From positions 1-11,407 of the forward strand of contig CALUCI010000180.1 of NCBI GenBank assembly GCA_943914515.1: a stretch of DNA of 11,407 bases. Reading direction: 5' to 3'. The notes beneath the pieces were generated by a model. That model had not been told where the DNA came from and ran no database searches. It worked only from the letters and a program-made list of their open reading frames with translations. Positions within the stretch are counted from its first letter, which is position 1. The number at the start of each line of letters is the position of its first letter. Of this stretch, positions 6,947-11,407 are shown piece by piece. Source of the stretch: an uncultured Pseudomonas sp. (GTDB lineage: Bacteria > Pseudomonadota > Gammaproteobacteria > Pseudomonadales > Pseudomonadaceae). The translations under genes and the position numbers were made by a program.

Positions 6947-7849
6947 TCAGGATATTTTAGGTCCGTCCAGCCGTCGCGCTGATACCGCCCCGAACAGCTC
7001 CACCGGGTCCTGCAGGTTGCCGAGATAGCGCGGGTGGAACAGCCACAGGTCGACTTGCGGTTTGAAGTCGCTGACGTTCAGCACCTCCAGTTGATCGCGA
7101 TGCCGGCTCGCCGCCAGCAGCGGCTCCGGCACCAGGCCGAGGCCCTGGCCATTGGCGACCAGGCCCAGTTGCAGTTCGGTGCCGAAGGTCTCCAGATTGA
7201 TCTGCAGCGACAGTCCCTGCTCGCTCAATGCCCGTTGCAGGCCGGCTCGGAAGCCGCAACCGTCGGGGTTCAGCACCCAGCCGCGCAGGTAACAGTCCTT
7301 GAGCTTGTAGCTGCGTTTGCTGGCCGTGCCCTTGGCCGCCACCACGCGCAACTGCATGCGGCCGATAGAGCGGCTGGCGATGCCTTCGGGAAAGATCTTG
7401 CCGGTGGGAAACAGGGCGGCGGCGGCGTCGAGGTCGCCGTTTTCCATTTTCGCGATCAGCGAACTGCCCCAGCCACTGACCACCTGGGTGCGCAGGTCCG
7501 GGTACGACTCGCGGATCTGCGCCAGGGCATCGAGCAGCACCACGTCGCCGATGGTCTGCGGCACGCCGAGGCGCAAGGTGCCGCTGGGCGCGCCATCGCT
7601 GGCGACCAGCTCGCGCAGGGTGTCGATCTCGCGCAGGATCGCCTTGCACTGCTCGTAAACCCGCCAGCCCATGGGCGTGGGCTTGAGCGGCTTGGTGTTG
7701 CGATCCAGCAGATTGGCGCCCAGGTCTTCCTCGAAATTCTGCACCCGCCGCGTGATCGCTGGCTGGGTCAACTGCAACGCCTCGGCGGCGAGGTTGGTCG
7801 ACTGGCAGCGGATGACGGCGACAAAGGCGTCCATGTCATCGATCTTCAT
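6947..7849 (-). CDS. LysR-type transcriptional regulator
   Basis: DNA-binding regulator of 300 residues, a normal LysR length. Residues 1-60 form the winged helix-turn-helix; LAAEALQLTQPAITRRVQNFEEDLG (about 20-44) is the recognition region, and LLDRNTKPLKPTPMGW follows as in the family. The rest is the periplasmic-binding-like effector domain (from about residue 90, GTLRLGVPQTIGD). The ATG at 7849 has only a weak GAGAAG-like ribosome site; M6 (MDAFVAV) is the other plausible start. It lies immediately upstream of, and in the same direction as, the oxidase-RidA-receptor block (294 bases apart), not divergent as many LysR genes are. Control of that block, probably in response to the amino acid or its oxidation product, is inferred from position. 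Its own upstream region carries direct TTTTGCAG repeats. Confidence 0.93.
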   Translation of the reverse strand: MKIDDMDAFVAVIRCQSTNLAAEALQLTQPAITRRVQNFEEDLGANLLDRNTKPLKPTPMGWRVYEQCKAILREIDTLRELVASDGAPSGTLRLGVPQTIGDVVLLDALAQIRESYPDLRTQVVSGWGSSLIAKMENGDLDAAAALFPTGKIFPEGIASRSIGRMQLRVVAAKGTASKRSYKLKDCYLRGWVLNPDGCGFRAGLQRALSEQGLSLQINLETFGTELQLGLVANGQGLGLVPEPLLAASRHRDQLEVLNVSDFKPQVDLWLFHPRYLGNLQDPVELFGAVSARRLDGPKIS

Positions 7850-7884
7850 ATTCGCTTCTCACATAGTCTCGGCCGGGGAAATGT

Positions 7885-7919
7885 TTTTGCAGAATAATCC
7901 TTCTTTGCGGGTTTTGCAG
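7885..7919. repeat. Short direct repeats upstream of the LysR gene
   Basis: TTTTGCAG occurs at 7885-7892 and 7912-7919, with a related CTTTGCGG at 7903-7910. The TTTGC cores start 18 and 9 bases apart. They are in the 110-base gap before the LysR start, so they could be an operator, but the copies are short and may be chance. Confidence 0.35.
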
Positions 7920-7935
7920 GGGATTGTCGTCACGC

Positions 7936-7947
7936 GCCCGGCCGGGC
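7936..7947. repeat. 12-bp perfect palindrome GCCCGGCCGGGC
   Basis: A loop-free 12-base palindrome 12 bases past the stop of the TPR gene and in the LysR upstream region. It has no following T run. It could be part of a transcript end or an operator; in GC-rich DNA chance is also likely. Confidence 0.3.
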
Positions 7948-7959
7948 TGACCAACTGTC

Positions 7960-8571
7960 TTACCAGAAGCGCCACCAGGCGCCTTTGCCACGAAAACCGG
8001 TGCGGGCCTCGATGGCCTTCAACTGTTCGCAGAGTGCTTCAATGACCGGCACGTCCAGCGGCCGTTGAACCTGATAGATCCCCAGGGCTTCGCTGAGTGC
8101 CCTGTGCGCTTCGGCCAGGCGCTCCTGCTGCAGGTGCGCCGCCGCCAGCGAGGCGAGGCAGGCACCGACCGGCTGGAGGTCGTCGGGGGTGTCTTCGCGG
8201 TAGATCTGCACGGCGCGTTCCAGCGCGTGCGCGGCCTCGGCCTGGCGGCCCAGTTCCAGGTAGCGGTTGCCGAGCACCTGCAGGCTGTGGCCGACGATCA
8301 TGTGGCTGGGGGAAAACAGCGCTTCGTGGGTATGCAGGACGTCCAGGTACAACGCCAGCGCCGCTTCGTGTTGCTGCTGTTGCCAGCGCAACCCGGCGAG
8401 GCCGCCGCGGACGCTGGCCAGGCTGGCGGGATTGAGGTCGGTGAGGCTTTCGGCCAGTGCCAGCGCCTTGAGGAAACAGGCCTCTGCCTTGTCCAGGTAA
8501 CCGTGGTTCTGGTAATGCACGGCCTGATTGTTGAGTTCGAGGACACGTGCGTTATCGATGGCGGTGAGCAT
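7960..8571 (-). CDS. Tetratricopeptide-repeat protein, function unknown
   Basis: A 203-residue protein without signal peptide or membrane segment, so probably cytoplasmic. About four TPR-like helix pairs fill it, at roughly residues 8-43, 49-86, 91-127 and 132-168. Signature pairs such as LDKAEACFLKALAL, HEAALALYLDVL, AEAAHALERAVQIY and LAEAHRALSEALGIY recur about every 42 residues, the spacing of kinesin-light-chain-type TPRs. Such repeats bind other proteins or peptides; no catalytic domain is seen, and a tryptophan-rich tail (GAWWRFW) ends the protein. The ATG at 8571 has AAGGA six bases upstream (8578-8582); a longer in-frame extension to 8802 overlaps the GNAT gene and is rejected. It is divergent from the acetyltransferase and 110 bases upstream of the LysR gene. 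I cannot assign a partner. Confidence 0.85.
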   Translation of the reverse strand: MLTAIDNARVLELNNQAVHYQNHGYLDKAEACFLKALALAESLTDLNPASLASVRGGLAGLRWQQQQHEAALALYLDVLHTHEALFSPSHMIVGHSLQVLGNRYLELGRQAEAAHALERAVQIYREDTPDDLQPVGACLASLAAAHLQQERLAEAHRALSEALGIYQVQRPLDVPVIEALCEQLKAIEARTGFRGKGAWWRFW

Positions 8572-8625
8572 GGGGCGTCCTTGAAGATGCCTGGCGGCGG
8601 CCGATATTCTTGTAAGAGTGTGCGG

Positions 8626-8655
8626 ATTTAATGGGAGGTTTTTGGAGTGGGTCAA
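8626..8655 (-). promoter_or_regulatory. Candidate promoter for the TPR gene
   Basis: Minus strand: TTGACC (8650-8655), 18 bases, TTAAAT (8626-8631). The -35 is good, the -10 mediocre. It overlaps the 5' leader of the divergent acetyltransferase gene, so the two units may interfere. Confidence 0.35.
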
Positions 8656-8691
8656 GCAAATCCGGGTTTTTTTTGTGGCTTTTCGCCATGA
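8647..8691 (+). CDS. Possible 14-codon leader ORF coupled to the acetyltransferase
   Basis: A strong GGGAGG Shine-Dalgarno sequence (8633-8638) has no good start for the acetyltransferase at the right distance, but a GTG lies eight bases after it. That GTG opens a short frame (MGQANPGFFCGFSP) whose TGA overlaps the acetyltransferase ATG as ATGA (8688-8691). The acetyltransferase ATG itself has no recognisable ribosome site, so translational coupling through this small ORF would explain its expression. The frame crosses a run of eight T (8667-8674). Alternatively the acetyltransferase starts at the in-frame ATG at 8631, which has no ribosome site of its own. Confidence 0.3.
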   Translation: MGQANPGFFCGFSP

Positions 8692-9194
8692 ACACGCGAG
8701 AAGTGCGCATCGAAGCGCCCCGGCCCGAGGATATTCCCCGCGTGACAAGCTTCGTGCTTGACGCCCGCGCGCAGATTTTTCCGATGCTGGACGGATCGCC
8801 ACTGCCGCCGGACCTTGCCCGTTTCGCCGCTCACTACCTGGCGCCGGCTGGCGGGCGCTTCTTGCTGGCCCGCGCTGGCGAACGCATCGTCGCCGCCATC
8901 GGCTACCTGGCCTACGACCACCGCTTCGCCCAACTCGACTATCGCCAGGAGCACACGGTGGAAGTGGTGCGGTTGTTCGTCGACCCCGACTGGCGCCGCG
9001 GTGGTCTGGCCGGGCGCCTGTTCCAGGCGTTGAAGACGCTGGCGCGGGAGCAGGGCGTCGAAAGGCTGTACCTGCACACCCACCCGTTTCTGCCCGGCGC
9101 CATCGAGTTCTGGCAGCGCCAGGGCTTTGTCATCGTTGATGTCGAGGACGACCCGCTGTGGCGCACCACCCATATGCACTGCGGGCTGGACTGA
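8688..9194 (+). CDS. GNAT-family N-acetyltransferase
   Basis: Acetyl-CoA-dependent acyltransferase of 168 residues, standard single-domain GNAT length; acceptor unknown. The core strand and motif A read VEVVRLFVDPDWRRGGLAGRLF (about 91-112), with the pyrophosphate-binding R-x-x-G-x-A segment at R103-A108. Motif B follows with GAIEFWQRQGFVIV (137-150), the usual Y/F-x-x-x-GF acetyl-CoA edge. It is the only clear plus-strand gene here and ends six bases before the convergent ABC ATPase gene. The ATG at 8688 lacks a ribosome-binding site but overlaps the stop of a possible leader ORF; starting at 8631 would add 19 hydrophobic, non-conserved residues in frame. A weak promoter candidate (TTGAAG 8581-8586, TATTCT 8605-8610) lies upstream. 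Confidence 0.88.
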   Translation: MNTREVRIEAPRPEDIPRVTSFVLDARAQIFPMLDGSPLPPDLARFAAHYLAPAGGRFLLARAGERIVAAIGYLAYDHRFAQLDYRQEHTVEVVRLFVDPDWRRGGLAGRLFQALKTLAREQGVERLYLHTHPFLPGAIEFWQRQGFVIVDVEDDPLWRTTHMHCGLD

Positions 9195-9200
9195 AACGCC

Positions 9201-9992
9201 TCAGCGCGGCCGCAAGCGCAGGTAGCGGCTGCCGTCCAGCGGGTCTTCGATGAAATGCCCCTGCACACCGAAGGTGTCGTGCAGGCGCTGCGGCGTCAGC
9301 ACCTCGAGCGGCGCTCCCAGGGCCACCAGCCGACCCTGCTGCATCACCGCGAGGCGGTCGCAGTCCAGCGCCTGATTGAGGTCGTGCAAGGCGATCAGGG
9401 TGGTCACCGGCAACGCCCGCACCAGGTGCAGGATGCTCAGTTGTTGCTGGATATCCAGGTGATTGGTTGGCTCGTCCAGCAGCAGGATGCGCGGCTGTTG
9501 GGCGAGTGCCCGGGCGATATGCACGCGCTGCCGCTCGCCGCCCGACAGGCTGTGCCAGGTGCGCTGCGCCAGATGCTGCATGCCTACTGCCTGCAAGGCC
9601 TGGGCGACGATGGCGTCATCCTCGGCACTCCACGGCGTCAGTGCCGACAGCCAGGGCGTGCGGCCCAGTTCCACGGCATCGCGAACCCGGATCGCATCGT
9701 CGGTGCTGGCCTGCTGCTCGACCACCGCCAGTAACCGCGCCACCTCGCTGCGGCGCAGACGCTGCAAGGCCTGACCGTTGAGCTGGACTTCGCCGCTGTG
9801 GGGCTTGAGCAGGCCCGCCAGCAACCTGAGCAGGGTCGACTTGCCCGAGCCGTTCGGTCCGACGATCCCCAGGGTTTCGCCGGCGCGCACCTGCAGCGCC
9901 ACATCACTCACCAGCGCCGTGCCCTTGACCCGGTAGCCGAGGCCGTCGCAGGCGAGGCTGGCGCACGCTGTGGCGTGACTGAACGCATTCAT
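9201..9992 (-). CDS. ABC transporter ATP-binding protein, FecE/BtuD/HmuV type
   Basis: Cytoplasmic ATPase powering a metal-chelate-type importer. It has 263 residues, normal for the FecE/BtuD group. Walker A GPNGSGKST (45-53), Q-loop in AVVEQQ (about 89-94), signature LSGGERQR (149-156), Walker B ILLLDEPTNHLD (169-180) and the switch histidine in ALHDLNQALD (about H203) are all intact, so it should be active. Its ATG overlaps the permease TGA as ATGA (9989-9992), so translation is coupled and the two proteins are partners. The gene ends six bases from the convergent acetyltransferase, leaving no room for a substrate-binding protein downstream. Substrate could be a ferric siderophore, haem or cobalamin; the sequence does not decide. 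Confidence 0.94.
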   Translation of the reverse strand: MNAFSHATACASLACDGLGYRVKGTALVSDVALQVRAGETLGIVGPNGSGKSTLLRLLAGLLKPHSGEVQLNGQALQRLRRSEVARLLAVVEQQASTDDAIRVRDAVELGRTPWLSALTPWSAEDDAIVAQALQAVGMQHLAQRTWHSLSGGERQRVHIARALAQQPRILLLDEPTNHLDIQQQLSILHLVRALPVTTLIALHDLNQALDCDRLAVMQQGRLVALGAPLEVLTPQRLHDTFGVQGHFIEDPLDGSRYLRLRPR

Positions 9993-11029
9993 CGCTGGCG
10001 TTGCCCCCGAATCAGGATCACGGCGAACACCGGCGCGCCGACCAGCGCGGTGATCACGCCGATGGGCAGCACCTGACCCTTGATCAAGGTGCGCGACAGC
10101 ACATCGGCGGCAATCAGGAACAGTGCACCGCACAGCGCACTCAAGGGCAGCAGGCGGGTGTGTCGGGGGCCTGCCAGGAGGCGCACGGCATGGGGGATCA
10201 CCAGACCGACGAAACCGATCGAGCCGACGATCGACACCAGCACGGCGGTCATCAGCGCCGCGCAGGCCACCAGCACCACCTGCACCCGCGCCACCGGAAT
10301 GCCCAGTGCCGCTGCCGAGTCGCTGCCGAAAGTGAACGCATCCAGCGCCCGCCGATGCCACAGGCACACCAGTAGCCCCAGCAACACCACCGGCACCGCC
10401 AGCCAGACGGCGGGCCAGCGCACCCCGCTGAGATTGCCGAGCAGCCAGAACATCAGGCCGCGGGCCTGTTCGGCACTGGCCGAAGCGGTGATCAGGAACG
10501 AGGTAAGGGCATTGAACAACTGTGAACCGGCGATACCGGCGAGGATGATCTGCCCGGCGCTACCGCTGCCGCGTGCGCTGCGGGCCAGCAGCAGTACCAG
10601 GGCGAAGGCGGCGAGGGCGCCGATGAACGCGCCGCCGGAAAGCGACAACGCGCCGGCGCCGAATCCGAGGATCGCCACCAGCACCGCACCGGTCGAGGCG
10701 CCGGCCGAGATGCCCAGCAGATAGGGGTCGGCCAGCGGGTTGCGCAGCAGCGCCTGCAACACCACGCCGGCCATTGCCAGTCCGGCGCCGCAGGCTCCGG
10801 CGACCAGGGTGCGGGGCAGGCGGTAGTTCCAGATGATGCCTTCGTCGATCGGGTCGAGCAGGTGACCGGCGTTCCACAGTTTGTTGGCCAGCACCTCCAG
10901 CACCACCGACAGGCCGAGACGGGTTTCGCCGATGCTGGCGGCGGCGATGACGGCTGCTGCGAGCAGGGCACCGACCCACAGCGCATGACCGGACAGCCGC
11001 GCTGCAAGCCGGGTGACCGCTTGCAGCAT
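9989..11029 (-). CDS. FecCD-family ABC transporter permease
   Basis: Inner-membrane permease of the BtuC/FecCD/HmuU type, 346 residues, with about ten hydrophobic segments. The family hallmark ALLRNPLADPYLLGISAGAS (93-112) and the cytoplasmic coupling region GSIGFVGLVIPHAVR are present. YRLPRTLVAGACGAGLAMAG (69-88) precedes the first, as in the family. It normally forms a dimer with two ATPase copies and takes ligand from a periplasmic binding protein. I chose the ATG at 11029: MLQAVTRLAARLSGHALW leads straight into the first membrane helix, with a weak AGG seven bases upstream. A TTG at 11131 would add 34 proline-rich residues. No binding-protein gene lies between here and the right edge, so it must be elsewhere or further right. 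Confidence 0.93.
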   Translation of the reverse strand: MLQAVTRLAARLSGHALWVGALLAAAVIAAASIGETRLGLSVVLEVLANKLWNAGHLLDPIDEGIIWNYRLPRTLVAGACGAGLAMAGVVLQALLRNPLADPYLLGISAGASTGAVLVAILGFGAGALSLSGGAFIGALAAFALVLLLARSARGSGSAGQIILAGIAGSQLFNALTSFLITASASAEQARGLMFWLLGNLSGVRWPAVWLAVPVVLLGLLVCLWHRRALDAFTFGSDSAAALGIPVARVQVVLVACAALMTAVLVSIVGSIGFVGLVIPHAVRLLAGPRHTRLLPLSALCGALFLIAADVLSRTLIKGQVLPIGVITALVGAPVFAVILIRGQRQR

Positions 11030-11254
11030 CAGTGGGCCTGCCGGGGAGTCGGGGCGGGTTGGAAGCGGGACGGGGGCATGCGTGGGTGATCTCCATTGAG
11101 CCTGTGCAGCGAGTCGGGAAAGCACCTTCAACAGCTTGCCGCTCCCGGACGTTTGGCGGGGGCGCGATGGTACGGGATCGAGGGAATTCAGACCAGTCCG
11201 GGTGGGTATGCTGGATGACGATCAGCGGTCTAGCTGGTGGTGTGATGCTTGGTC
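11030..11254. other. Intergenic leader region of the ABC transporter genes
   Basis: No gene with believable coding character is visible on either strand. On the minus strand a TACCAT (11167-11172) resembles a -10 box, without a convincing -35. GC-rich sequence with several C runs follows it up to the permease start, long enough (about 135 bases) for a structured leader. I checked for a cobalamin riboswitch and did not find its conserved core. No Fur-like AT-rich palindrome is seen. Confidence 0.4.
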
Positions 11255-11287
11255 CGGTTTCGGTTTCGGTTTCGGTTTCGGTTTCGG
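11255..11287. repeat. CGGTTT hexanucleotide tandem repeat, 5.5 copies
   Basis: Five perfect CGGTTT units and a final CGG run from 11255 to 11287. A second short hexamer repeat, GGTGCT twice (11293-11304), follows. On the minus strand the CGGTTT tract would read as alternating Glu-Thr, but that frame has no ribosome site and overlaps the permease out of frame, so it is probably non-coding. Hexamer tracts keep any reading frame and vary in copy number by slippage. Confidence 0.85.
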
Positions 11288-11407
11288 GGCCGGGTGCTGG
11301 TGCTGGTGGGTATATCCGTTTGCTCGGGCGACGCTCAGTCACCTTTCCGCCCTTACGGCCATCCCTTTCAAGGTCTTTTGGTTTTAGCAGCCTTGATGAC
11401 CCGATCC
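11288..11407. repeat. Probable copy of a dispersed Pseudomonas intergenic repeat, cut by the window edge
   Basis: The stretch with ACCTTTCCGCCCTTACGGCC and TCAAGGTCTTTTGGTTTTAG reads like a sequence I remember from many intergenic sites in fluorescent Pseudomonas genomes, often next to short hexamer tracts. This is recall, not a search. It contains no supportable gene, and its right boundary is outside the window. Confidence 0.4.

Noticed and set aside
7034..7897. 287-codon plus-strand frame opposite the LysR gene
   Set aside because: Antisense shadow with no recognisable domain.
8660..8680. T8 run as an intrinsic terminator
   Set aside because: No stem-forming sequence precedes it on the plus strand.
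11030..11150. Cobalamin riboswitch ahead of the permease
   Set aside because: A GGTGC and a TGCCCCCG string on the minus strand are suggestive, but the AGGGAA segment and the CCGCAACTGT-like B12 box are missing.
11255..11304. CRISPR array
   Set aside because: Units are six bases with no spacers; this is a simple tandem repeat.
11136..11387. 83-codon plus-strand frame with Gly-Phe repeats, and a minus-strand frame with Glu-Thr repeats over the same tract
   Set aside because: Both arise from translating the CGGTTT repeat; no ribosome site, and the minus-strand frame runs out of frame through the permease.

Overview
The window looks like a chromosomal stretch from a fluorescent-type Pseudomonas. 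It is GC-rich with strong GC-ending codon bias and long antisense shadow ORFs. The carboxynorspermidine dehydrogenase/decarboxylase pair reads like the Pseudomonas proteins I remember, and the right edge resembles a dispersed intergenic repeat of that group. I see no tRNA, rRNA, CRISPR, insertion sequence or phage gene. All genes except one acetyltransferase lie on the minus strand.

Right to left, in the direction of most transcription: a short-repeat intergenic region (about 11030-11407); a FecCD-type ABC permease and its ATPase overlapping by ATGA (11029-9201), with no substrate-binding protein in view; a GNAT acetyltransferase on the plus strand (8688-9194) preceded by a possible 14-codon leader ORF; a divergent four-repeat TPR protein (8571-7960); and a LysR regulator (7849-6947). 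Next comes a three-gene operon-like block: a Tat-exported flavin oxidase of the L-amino-acid oxidase type (6652-5075), a Sec-exported RidA-family imine deaminase (5048-4548) and a TonB-dependent outer-membrane receptor (4507-2057). A stem-loop follows, then the carboxynorspermidine decarboxylase nspC (1791-694) and the carboxynorspermidine dehydrogenase, which runs off the left edge (667-1).

The most interesting unit is the oxidase-RidA-receptor block. All three proteins carry export signals, so the layout suggests a cell-envelope module. In this reading the receptor brings a substrate across the outer membrane, the oxidase converts an amino acid (or amine) to an imine plus H2O2, and RidA hydrolyses the imine to the keto product and ammonia. 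The upstream LysR gene is the likely regulator; a promoter candidate and an imperfect dyad lie in the right place between it and the oxidase. The two polyamine genes next door make spermidine or norspermidine by the carboxy route and are probably a separate transcription unit. The ABC pair is probably a metal-chelate or cobalamin-type importer, but its ligand cannot be read from this window.
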